Shown piece by piece: positions 1 to 7,203 of a stretch of 39,904 bases of DNA. A program made the translations under genes and the position numbers. The notes under the pieces were generated by a model. It had not been told where the DNA came from. It saw only the letters and a list, made by a program, of their open reading frames with translations, and did not search any database. Source of the DNA: Methanobacteriota archaeon (lineage in GTDB: Archaea > Thermoplasmatota > Poseidoniia > Poseidoniales > Poseidoniaceae); NCBI GenBank assembly GCA_018650165.1, contig JABIGM010000016.1, positions 1-39,904 of the forward strand, in the 5' to 3' direction. Every line of letters begins with the position of its first letter. The stretch's first letter is position 1.

Positions 1-96
1 AGATAATCAAGACTTCTTGTCCCTCAAAATACGAAGAACAGGCTGAATGATCGCTATTGCAAATTTAGCAATGGCATTTTATTTGAACAAACTACC

Positions 97-434
97 CCGG
101 TGGGTTCAAAACAGACAGTCGTCACGGCCATTCGGGATAGGAGGGGAGTTTGCGTGCCCTTTTCCGCAAATCGCAGATGGCGGTCCGAACACCAAGGGGC
201 GGCTCAGCCGGTCCATGGATTCCTACAGGCGGACGTCGATGTCTCGCCCCCACGTGACCCGGGTGTCATGAACCGAAGCCGGAAGGAATCGGGAAATGAA
301 TAACCGGGGGATCAGGTCAGGCCGGGAACGGAGCAGCCCTACTTGGGGCCATGGGTGCCGTGGGGAATCGGGATGGAGGAAGCTTGTAGATTTGGTTCGT
401 GAATACGAGGGTCCACCCTTGGGATTCCCACTCA
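97..434 (+). ncRNA. ffs: Signal recognition particle RNA (archaeal 7S)
   Basis: This RNA is the scaffold of the signal recognition particle, which binds SRP54 and SRP19 to target membrane and secreted proteins. The conserved SRP54-binding helix 8 is visible at about 315-338, with the internal-loop signature AGG / AGCAG around a GGGA-type apical loop. An Alu-domain helix 3 is visible as a perfect TTTGCG/CGCAAA stem (149-154 with 165-170), followed by a short helix-4-like element. The ends can pair (GGTGGG at 99-104 with CCCACT at 427-432), as in archaeal helix 1. The long helix 5 gains support from GATTCC near 213 pairing with GGAATC near 364. This stretch is markedly more GC-rich than its flanks and has no credible protein. 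A TATA-like ATTTTATTTG lies near 75-84. The ends are estimates, good to about 10 nt. Confidence 0.85.
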
Positions 435-622
435 CTCCTATTATTGTCCTCGGTATTGATTAGGCTGCGTATTCAACGTAACTTCTGTATGCAAAGTTTA
501 GGACATATTCCTACAATCTGTTGGATGTTAATCCGGTATTCTAACTAAATTTCATTCGTACTTTTTTTAATTTCAATAAACAAGGGTTTGTAAGCAATAA
601 TTACAGGACTTGGTAAGATAGC

Positions 623-1108
623 ATGGACACAATAGTTTTGGTAACGTTTTGGTTTTCGTCAGTTTTCATCGGACCGCTTTGGTTCATAATGTGGTTTTTC
701 CCTCGTCATGATATTACTATGAAGTACGTGGGTAATTTAAGACTCGTAGTTGCACCCCTGGTCATATCTTATGGTATTCTTTTAGCACCGAATTTACTAG
801 AAGTTTTGTTAACATTGGGATCGCAAATGCCGACGCCGGAAATAGTTCTAGAAATGTTTTCTAAAGACCAAATGATTATGCTAGCGTGGCTTCATTTCTT
901 GGTAATGGACACATTTGCTGGACGTTATGTGTGGTTAAGAATGCTTGAATCTGACAAGCCCATACAAATTTCATTACCGATTCTTATCACTTGCATGATG
1001 GTAGGACCACTTGGTTTGCTACTGGGTATTCTCTTTACTAACGATGTTAAAGAATCCTTTTCAGTTGTAGATATCGGTGATGAAAATGAAAATCAATCCA
1101 TGGCATGA
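623..1108 (+). CDS. ABA4-like (DUF4281) integral membrane protein
   Basis: This 161-residue protein has four predicted membrane helices, near residues 3-25, 40-60, 85-105 and 118-140. The pattern FW...P.W..MWFFP at the N-terminus and WLHFLVMDTFAGRYVWL at about 90-106 resembles the DUF4281/ABA4 family. The plant ABA4 member is needed for neoxanthin formation, and bacterial and archaeal members have no settled role. The activity here is therefore unknown; a link to carotenoid or retinal chemistry is only suggested by the family. The ATG start is preceded by an AT-rich region with a TATA-like run near 565-575. The next gene overlaps its 3' end by about 29 nt, so the two are probably cotranscribed. 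Confidence 0.6.
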   Translation: MDTIVLVTFWFSSVFIGPLWFIMWFFPRHDITMKYVGNLRLVVAPLVISYGILLAPNLLEVLLTLGSQMPTPEIVLEMFSKDQMIMLAWLHFLVMDTFAGRYVWLRMLESDKPIQISLPILITCMMVGPLGLLLGILFTNDVKESFSVVDIGDENENQSMA

Positions 1109-1382
1109 CTTTTGCCTATGCTTTCAAGAGTTCTTTTCGGAATACGGTACTGTGAACATAACTGCAAAACATGCAGTATTCGCATCATACCCGGGTGATG
1201 TGGAAACCCACTTTCAAATCAATTCAGATGGTTCACTTGCAGCTTCCATGCCGCTGCATGGAATCAATGGTAAAATCGATAGTGTCGTATTCGACACAAA
1301 ACAGAATATAGTACGAACTAGTAGTAGTGAAATAAATTACGAATATCACATACCGAAGGAAATCCTTCTGCGTAAGTTGTGA
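1080..1382 (+). CDS. Small hypothetical protein, coupled to ABA4-like gene
   Basis: I do not recognise this protein of about 100 residues. It has no signal peptide or membrane segment. After about 20 residues the sequence alternates polar and hydrophobic residues, suggesting a small beta-rich soluble domain. The reading frame overlaps the end of the ABA4-like gene by about 29 nt. Three closely spaced starts are possible: GTG at 1077, ATG at 1080 and ATG at 1086. The tight overlap argues for a functional partnership with the membrane protein, but nothing in the sequence shows what it is. Confidence 0.5.
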   Translation: MKMKINPWHDFCLCFQEFFSEYGTVNITAKHAVFASYPGDVETHFQINSDGSLAASMPLHGINGKIDSVVFDTKQNIVRTSSSEINYEYHIPKEILLRKL

Positions 1383-1395
1383 TCGATTTTAGTAA

Positions 1396-1587
1396 TCACT
1401 CGACTTTGCTAACGCCGACAGCGTTAGGTCCTTTTGGACCTTCGCCGACTTCGAAAGTGACGGTATCTCCGTCGTTTATTTCGCCTTCTACTTCAGAGAT
1501 GTGAACGAAGAGGTCTTTGCCACCTTCAATTTCAATAAATCCGAATCCTTTTGTTTGGTTAAACCACTTGACAGTTCCTTGTGCCAT
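1396..1587 (-). CDS. csp: Cold-shock domain protein (CspA family)
   Basis: This 63-residue single-stranded nucleic-acid-binding protein is a complete OB-fold cold-shock domain. It shows MAQGTVKWF at the N-terminus, RNP1 as KGFGFI, RNP2 as LFVHIS, and the usual acidic/glycine C-terminal part with EVGEGPKGPNA. Family members melt RNA secondary structure and act as RNA chaperones. I start at the ATG at 1587, because the family begins with this residue; an upstream in-frame start adds only six unrelated residues. It converges tail to tail with the small gene ending at 1382. Cold-shock proteins are bacterial in origin but common in mesophilic marine archaea. Confidence 0.95.
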   Translation of the reverse strand: MAQGTVKWFNQTKGFGFIEIEGGKDLFVHISEVEGEINDGDTVTFEVGEGPKGPNAVGVSKVE

Positions 1588-1699
1588 ATTCGGGGCTGCG
1601 TACAATCTAGTACTTGACTATGACCGAGGGTATTCTCATTAAAATAGCGGTTCTGATTGTAGTTTACAGTAGCCGTAGAGTGATGCATTTGCATTATTC

Positions 1700-2167
1700 T
1701 CAGATATCAAAAACAATATCGCAGTACCAACCAGGGCCTTCAAAAGAAGGTACTTCGGGCCATATTGATGAAATCACTTCACCCTTTCCGACCTCTTTGA
1801 ACACAAATTCATGTGTCGTAACAGCCTTAATTTCAACTTCTAATTGTACATCATCCTTCGAAACATAGGAAACTTGCGATTCTATCAAGCCAGAGCGCAT
1901 CATGGGCTGACAATCGAGCAGGAATTCTCCATGAACTTCTGCTCGATAAAGAACTTCATCTAGCCATTTGACAACAAGTATGTCAGAATCTCCATTATGT
2001 GAGGCCTCCCAGCGTGCAACTTTACGAGTTAGGGCATTGATATCTTGTTTTCCAGCCAAGAGTATCATCTGCATTCCAACAGTAACCTCGCTAAGTAAGT
2101 CATTACGATTCTTTCCAAAAGCCCGAATACCAACATCGGCAGTAGTAGGGCGTACCCAATAACTCAA
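1700..2167 (-). CDS. Archease (RtcB tRNA-ligase activating protein)
   Basis: Archease speeds guanylylation and turnover of the tRNA ligase RtcB, which joins exons after tRNA intron removal. Evidence is the N-terminal TTADVGIRAFG motif (family consensus HTADxGI), a central LVVKWLDEVLY block (consensus LvxWLnelL), the IKAVTTHEF strand (consensus iKAvTyH) and the terminal VFDI with its metal-binding aspartate. The usual histidine of HTAD is threonine here. I prefer a TTG start at 2167: it follows a GAGGTGAGG ribosome-binding site and removes residues that overlap the upstream kinase gene. A longer form from TTG at 2212 is also open. RtcB is not in this window, but the tRNA-intron endonuclease is 2 kb away. 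Confidence 0.82.
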   Translation of the reverse strand: MSYWVRPTTADVGIRAFGKNRNDLLSEVTVGMQMILLAGKQDINALTRKVARWEASHNGDSDILVVKWLDEVLYRAEVHGEFLLDCQPMMRSGLIESQVSYVSKDDVQLEVEIKAVTTHEFVFKEVGKGEVISSIWPEVPSFEGPGWYCDIVFDI

Positions 2168-2171
2168 AACC

Positions 2172-3224
2172 TCACCTCTGAGAGATTTGTAGGCTCCAAG
2201 CAACTTCACCAAGCCTGTTGGCTAAATCATCACTCGTTAAAGTGAAGTTTTGGGTTCCACTCATAATACATTCACATGCAGCATTAGCTAGGTAAGCGAT
2301 ATCTTCAGGAGATAGTCCAAGGCTCACACCTGCTGTAACTGCCACACCTGCTGCATCAATAATTCCAATTGCACCACGCGGCTCTGCAAGAGTACATGGA
2401 GCAGAAATCACATCACCATCCTTAGTGTAAACAGTTACGCCATTTTCTCCTTGAAGAACCATTAGATTACCCCAACTATTTTCCTCGATTAATATTTTAG
2501 CAGCCTCTGATGAATCACTACTGACAGTTCTTTTTGCCATCAAGTCAAGGCCACGTGTTTGGAATATAACCCAATCTGCCCCTACTGTTCGGTGCAGTCC
2601 TGTTAACTTAGGATCACAGATTACAGGAACTCCTGCAACCTTTGCAGCATTTATCAAGCGCGATGCACCCTCGTCGGTAATTACACCCTGCCCATAATCT
2701 GAAATTATCAGCGCATCTGCGTTTCCAATCTTAACTACCGCTTGCTCCATGATAGCAGAATGAGCTTCCGAATCAATTGCTGTGTCATCCTCAATATCCC
2801 ATCGAAGAACCAATTGCTGGCTAGAGATCAAATACTCTCTACCAGCAATAAGTCTAGTTTTGACAGTGGTAGTTCGGTCTTCAATAACAGCAATACCATC
2901 ACATTCAACGTCCTCGTTCTCTAAATCATCCAGAATTTTTTGTCCCGGTTCATCATTACCAACGACTCCAAAAAGAATTGCATCTAATCCAATATTTTCT
3001 AGTCCACGTGCAACATGTGCAGCCGCCCCAACATCTTCGTAGCGATGTGTTTCTTTGAGAACAGGAACCGGAGCGCGTGAGTTAAGATTATTTGCATATC
3101 CGTGGATATATCTGTCCAGCATAATATCACCGACAAGGACAATATTACCAGACAAATTTTTGATTTGTGTTTGTAGATTTACTAATCTGTCGTGGGTCTC
3201 GTGCTCAAGGTCGCTCATTCCCAT
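2172..3224 (-). CDS. PfkB-family protein, HldE/RfaE kinase-like, likely inactive as a kinase
   Basis: The fold is that of ribokinase/PfkB sugar kinases and is closest to the kinase half of HldE (RfaE), which phosphorylates D-glycero-D-manno-heptose 7-phosphate. Visible motifs are VLVGDIMLDRY near residues 30-40, the NSRAPVPVL region, DYGQGV, ICDPK and the ATP-site strand VLQGENGVTVY. The usual C-terminal DTTGAGDT, which carries the catalytic aspartate and anion hole, reads DAAGVAVT (aspartate replaced by valine at about residue 296). This predicts loss of ordinary phosphotransfer. The ATG at 3224 is chosen because GGAGTGA lies five bases upstream; GTG at 3233 is possible. The cytidylyltransferase half of HldE is absent. 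Confidence 0.7.
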   Translation of the reverse strand: MGMSDLEHETHDRLVNLQTQIKNLSGNIVLVGDIMLDRYIHGYANNLNSRAPVPVLKETHRYEDVGAAAHVARGLENIGLDAILFGVVGNDEPGQKILDDLENEDVECDGIAVIEDRTTTVKTRLIAGREYLISSQQLVLRWDIEDDTAIDSEAHSAIMEQAVVKIGNADALIISDYGQGVITDEGASRLINAAKVAGVPVICDPKLTGLHRTVGADWVIFQTRGLDLMAKRTVSSDSSEAAKILIEENSWGNLMVLQGENGVTVYTKDGDVISAPCTLAEPRGAIGIIDAAGVAVTAGVSLGLSPEDIAYLANAACECIMSGTQNFTLTSDDLANRLGEVAWSLQISQR

Positions 3225-3251
3225 ATTACTCACTCCGGGGGTTCTTGTTTT

Positions 3252-4211
3252 TCAATCATCTCTGTCAAGAAGTTCTGCAAGTAGTGTCGCATGCCTCGTC
3301 TCTGTTATGTCTAAAGAACGTCTTAGAGTTGCAAGCATTGCATCTTCATCAGATGTTATCATACCATCTTCAAGAGCCGTAATTAGTGTTTCACGGTAAG
3401 TCGATGTGGCCGTGTCCAATACCGGGTCTGCAATCGCTTCCGCTAGTAATTTATGGTGGGTTTCCAAATCTATGCCAAAGGCTTCCCTCATAGTCGCCAA
3501 GAGTGCTTTCTCATCTCCCAGTATCTCTCCATCAACCATTGCCTGTTGTAGCATATCTCTGTATACTTCTTCAGGAGGCGGTGCATTTTGTAATCGTCGT
3601 GCTTCATCTGATAGCCGACGTACTCTGTCGGGATGCATCCCAATAAAATCCACAACCTCAGAAATTAATTGCTGTTCATCGGTTGTAATTTTACCATCTT
3701 CCCAAGCACGTGCTAGCATTCTTCGCACGAGATTCTCTCCGGCCTGAGCATCAAGTGATGCGGTACCTTCGGGGTTTGAAATTGGTGATACGACTGCAGA
3801 TTCATGGTACACCATACCTTCATCAATATGGGACAGCAGATCAAGAGTTAATTGCCCACCACCCCTTAAATCAGCCATTACAACTTTTTCCCCATTCCGG
3901 ATTACACACTGTGCGAGAATTTTGTCGCGAAGTGCACCAGCTCTAGATTTACCCTCAGGTGTCAACCCATACACTCGCCTACGTTGCTTTGCACCAGGTA
4001 CATGGCGTTGGCCAGTGATCAATTCAGACCGCTTTTCAAGGCGCTTAAGTGTACGCGGGACATGCTTCCTTTGAACGTGTACTGCTGCTGAAATACCTGC
4101 CTGGGTAACCGCATCAGGAGCTTCCCAATGGCCTTCCGGTAGAGGATTGTCATATAGGTGTACGAGGGTACGCTCTTCGGTCGTCATTGTGCCGAGGTAG
4201 CCATCCACCAT
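3252..4211 (-). CDS. Winged-helix protein with C-terminal TerB-like repeats
   Basis: This protein has 319 residues. Residues about 10-95 form a MarR/ArsR-like winged-helix DNA-binding domain ending in a basic wing (RVYGLTPEGK). Residues about 155-319 hold three alpha-helical repeats of roughly 45-55 residues, each with a signature such as AWEDGKITTDE, AMVDGEILGDE or ALEDGMITSDE. These match the acidic, metal-binding helical signature of TerB-like domains (DG.I...E). It is probably a regulator whose DNA binding responds to a ligand or metal. A palindrome lies just upstream of its start. It precedes the PfkB-like gene by 27 nt and is divergent from endA. No target is evident. Confidence 0.65.
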   Translation of the reverse strand: MVDGYLGTMTTEERTLVHLYDNPLPEGHWEAPDAVTQAGISAAVHVQRKHVPRTLKRLEKRSELITGQRHVPGAKQRRRVYGLTPEGKSRAGALRDKILAQCVIRNGEKVVMADLRGGGQLTLDLLSHIDEGMVYHESAVVSPISNPEGTASLDAQAGENLVRRMLARAWEDGKITTDEQQLISEVVDFIGMHPDRVRRLSDEARRLQNAPPPEEVYRDMLQQAMVDGEILGDEKALLATMREAFGIDLETHHKLLAEAIADPVLDTATSTYRETLITALEDGMITSDEDAMLATLRRSLDITETRHATLLAELLDRDD

Positions 4212-4218
4212 TCTTCTC

Positions 4219-4233
4219 CCTCAACACTTGAGG
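4219..4233. promoter_or_regulatory. Palindrome between divergent winged-helix gene and endA
   Basis: The sequence has the arms CCTCAA and TTGAGG separated by CAC, and is embedded in a CTC/GAG-rich stretch that extends the symmetry imperfectly. It sits 8 nt upstream of the winged-helix gene start (4211) and 42 nt upstream of endA (4275). That is a natural place for an autoregulatory operator. It overlaps the GAGGGAG ribosome-binding-like sequence of the minus-strand gene, so an RNA-level role or chance are both possible. Confidence 0.3.
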
Positions 4234-4274
4234 AGAGGGGAGGCACATAAGACTGGTCACTGTATCGCACTAAC

Positions 4275-5222
4275 ATGGGAGGCGGCCGCCGTTCGAGACC
4301 AAGGGAGCGTCCCAAGCGTCCACTGGGGCTATCTGAAGAAGGGTCTCCAACAAAATTGAATCAGCCCCCCGAACAGCGCGATGATGGTTGGTTTATTCCT
4401 GAACCTATTTCCAATCGACTTTATCAGAAGTCTGCTCTTGGCAAACCGATTGACGGCGGGATTTTATTAACTGCAGAGGAAGTAATGTTCTGTCATTGGC
4501 ACAGACATGTCCCGCTTCCCGAAGGATGGGTGGATGAACGACTGGCAGAAGATCCAAACTTTGCCCATAAGGCAGTAGCATTTGATGTTGTACGCAATGC
4601 TGGTGAAAAGGTGGTTCCGCTGGATGGACGTTGGTTGCGTTGGTCAAGAGAGAGCCACCCTAGCATGGGTGGTCCCGTTGCTGCAATTCGCTGGGCGAGG
4701 GCAAGAGAACATCTTGATATGGATGATTTACTTTCTTGGGCAAAGGACCTAGAACATGAAGGCATGATGGCAGAATTAGCCATAGTAGACGATGAAATGG
4801 ACGTCACGATGTACCGTTTGTCATTAATTGACCCGAAAGGTGATTTACAGCCGGCAACAAGTGAAAGTCACCCCTTACTTGGAGTCGAACATCTTTCTCG
4901 ACGTTTCCTGCGTGATGATGAATTAAATTGGATAAACGGGGTCCAAAATCCTGTTACTGAGTTGTTTGGTGAATTAAATTCACGTGGCCTATTGATGCGG
5001 CCTGGATTCAAATTTGGGTGCAGATGGAGAGTTTATTCCACTCCAGTAGATGTTGACCACGCACCTTGGTTGATGCAGATGGAGATGGATGCTCCATCCA
5101 ACTGGGAGGGCATTTGTCTTTCAGTACGCCTCGCCGAAGGGGTCAACAAAGGCTGGGTCGTTGCTCTCCCCAGAGATGACTGGAATTTCTTGCTCATCAG
5201 GCGCCACCTTCCCGGTAGATGA
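4275..5222 (+). CDS. endA: tRNA-splicing (tRNA-intron) endonuclease, two-repeat type
   Basis: This enzyme cuts archaeal pre-tRNA at the bulge-helix-bulge to release introns. The C-terminal catalytic domain (about residues 225-315) shows GFKFGCRWRVY, then DHAPW, then GVNKGWVVA. These supply the expected Tyr (about 254), His (about 262) and Lys (about 292) triad with family-like spacing. At 315 residues it is roughly twice the length of the single-domain form. The N-terminal half (LTAEEVMFCHWH to about 200) looks like a degenerate repeat, as in the two-repeat homodimeric enzymes. The first 40 residues are basic and disordered. Its last 102 nt, including the catalytic Lys codon, overlap the antisense M6 peptidase gene. 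Confidence 0.85.
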   Translation: MGGGRRSRPRERPKRPLGLSEEGSPTKLNQPPEQRDDGWFIPEPISNRLYQKSALGKPIDGGILLTAEEVMFCHWHRHVPLPEGWVDERLAEDPNFAHKAVAFDVVRNAGEKVVPLDGRWLRWSRESHPSMGGPVAAIRWARAREHLDMDDLLSWAKDLEHEGMMAELAIVDDEMDVTMYRLSLIDPKGDLQPATSESHPLLGVEHLSRRFLRDDELNWINGVQNPVTELFGELNSRGLLMRPGFKFGCRWRVYSTPVDVDHAPWLMQMEMDAPSNWEGICLSVRLAEGVNKGWVVALPRDDWNFLLIRRHLPGR

Positions 5223-7172
5223 GCGAATACCAAGAACGACCCATAGCGTAGAAAGTGCCAGAGCTACGGGAATTAATTTTGCAGGTCTCGTCCACTCTTC
5301 AAATGCAGATTCTTCCATATCATTTGCAACTAATTCAATTTGAATGGTGTATCTATGCCCGGATTCAGATGCTAAAATTATTTCACCTTTGACAATCATT
5401 CCATTGGATAGCAAACCTGACGGGCTAATCTCTAGAGTGATATCCGAACCTTTCGTCAATTTTTGATTAACTTCAGTAGATGCAATTCTTGCAAGGGGTC
5501 CGTCAACACCTACTAGCCAAATCTGAGATTCATTTCCAATCAGTTCCACTGGTATATTTACAATTGATGAATCGGTAACTGGTATTGTTGATTTATACTC
5601 AGACTCCAGAGGAATGTTTCCGAAAATTTCGAATTCATGCCGTACATCAATCGGTGTTCCGAAATCACAAGTAATGGTCCCCGTTATCAGACCAACGACC
5701 CCAATTACACCAACGGCTGAGAACTTTATTTGACTGTCTTCAACTACTATATTTCTACCATCACTACTATCAAGGTCATAAATTATACCGGGGCAGTCTG
5801 CTATGAGTTCTATACTATCGGTGGGGGTTAGTACAGAACCATAATCTGGCATATCAACATCACTTCCATGGCCACAGCCGGGTGATGAAAATTCGACACT
5901 AGGAGTTCCATTTTCAACCGTAATGTTGGCGACCCAATCAACAAGTATTCCATCTCGGTTTCTAATTAATACACCTTCGGAACCAAAACTTCCCCCGTCA
6001 TTAAATAAATCACTTGCTTCACCTTCGCTGGTTCCAGCAACCATATTCTGTTCACCATCGGCTTCGATAACCTTTAGCCACGCCCTTTCTGGATGTGAAT
6101 TGACCAAGTTATCTGCTAAATCACCCGACCCTAAATCCTGTTGAAGAACCAGTATTCCGTTTCCTGGTAAATGAGAATCATATCCGTAATCACTGCGGTA
6201 TTCAATCCAAACATATTCTTCAGTTCCAATTGGAATTTTCAAGGCAGTTCCACCCTCTGACAAACCAGTAAATGTGTAAGTTGGGCCACTACAACTTGTG
6301 TTTTGCAGCCATTTTAATTCGATCTCTTGATGACGTTCACCACCAATTAACTCGATACTAGGGCTTGTAGGGAGAGCCGGCCAAACACCATTTCCATTCC
6401 AATTCCCACTAGCCATTATGTCCCATTTCCCAACACCCTTCCAGGCTTGATTTACGGTGGCATCATGCACTGGATACAAGTCAGCTGCACCTAACTGATG
6501 GTACATTTCATGCATAACAGTTCCAAAGTTATTGGATGAATACTGGCTGGCGATTGTATAGTGGGAGATTTGTATATCATCTGGCAACTCAACAATTTCT
6601 TCAATCGATGAAAAGTGTGACCAAATACGTGAGGATGAACCTCCACCGTCTTCCTGCGGTTTAATACAGTGGAGAATCAGAAACCGATCAACCCAGCCAT
6701 CGTTGTTGAGGTCGTACCTGTCCCAAGAAACTTCATCTTTTACTTCTAAGACAACTTCTTGGGCCAAAGTGTGGGGGTTAACTCCTTTCCTCCCAACATC
6801 TTTCTCGCCATTGACATCATGCCCATAATCTCCCATTGCATAATCAGTAGTAACTATTCGTTCATGGTAGTCAATAGTAAGTGTTGAATCAGGTGCTATG
6901 CCTTGGTTTAAGTAATTTAGAGCAGCGGTGTCAATCAGATTAGATGCACGCTGTTGATTACAATTCTCTACCTCTACTTGGTCGGGAAAATCAATCAAAA
7001 CCACAAACCATCTCTCGTTTTCAGATACTCCTACTAAGGGTCCTTCTTCCGATTTATCAATCGTGATAGCGTGTTCTTCCACCCAGTCATTTAGCGCTTC
7101 ACCATTTAGGTATGCACTAACTGTGAGAAGTGATAGTACAATGGCAATTGGCCAACCTATGACTGGTCGCAT
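5121..7172 (-). CDS. Membrane-anchored M6-family (immune inhibitor A-like) metallopeptidase
   Basis: This 683-residue secreted zinc peptidase has an N-terminal signal or anchor helix (about residues 4-22). Residues 221-231 carry HEMYHQLGAAD, the HExxHxxGxxD zinc motif, and DIMASGNW near 251 supplies a Met-turn. A calcium-like DLNNDGWVDR segment precedes the active site. Beta-rich C-terminal domains lead to a membrane helix near residues 632-650 (LIPVALALSTLWVVLGI) and a short cytoplasmic tail. It is thus probably an ectoenzyme tethered to the cell surface, degrading protein for a heterotroph. It lies 31 nt downstream of tatC. The tail-coding DNA overlaps the end of endA on the other strand. 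Confidence 0.85.
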   Translation of the reverse strand: MRPVIGWPIAIVLSLLTVSAYLNGEALNDWVEEHAITIDKSEEGPLVGVSENERWFVVLIDFPDQVEVENCNQQRASNLIDTAALNYLNQGIAPDSTLTIDYHERIVTTDYAMGDYGHDVNGEKDVGRKGVNPHTLAQEVVLEVKDEVSWDRYDLNNDGWVDRFLILHCIKPQEDGGGSSSRIWSHFSSIEEIVELPDDIQISHYTIASQYSSNNFGTVMHEMYHQLGAADLYPVHDATVNQAWKGVGKWDIMASGNWNGNGVWPALPTSPSIELIGGERHQEIELKWLQNTSCSGPTYTFTGLSEGGTALKIPIGTEEYVWIEYRSDYGYDSHLPGNGILVLQQDLGSGDLADNLVNSHPERAWLKVIEADGEQNMVAGTSEGEASDLFNDGGSFGSEGVLIRNRDGILVDWVANITVENGTPSVEFSSPGCGHGSDVDMPDYGSVLTPTDSIELIADCPGIIYDLDSSDGRNIVVEDSQIKFSAVGVIGVVGLITGTITCDFGTPIDVRHEFEIFGNIPLESEYKSTIPVTDSSIVNIPVELIGNESQIWLVGVDGPLARIASTEVNQKLTKGSDITLEISPSGLLSNGMIVKGEIILASESGHRYTIQIELVANDMEESAFEEWTRPAKLIPVALALSTLWVVLGIRSSTGKVAPDEQEIPVISGESNDPAFVDPFGEAY

Positions 7173-7203
7173 CAGTATTATTCGGCTTGTTAACCGGTAT
7201 GAA

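Noticed and set aside
47..303. Short open frames at the left end (plus strand) and 223-435 (minus)
   Set aside because: They lie inside the SRP RNA, which has clear helix 8 and Alu-domain features; the translations look like random Arg/Pro-rich sequence.
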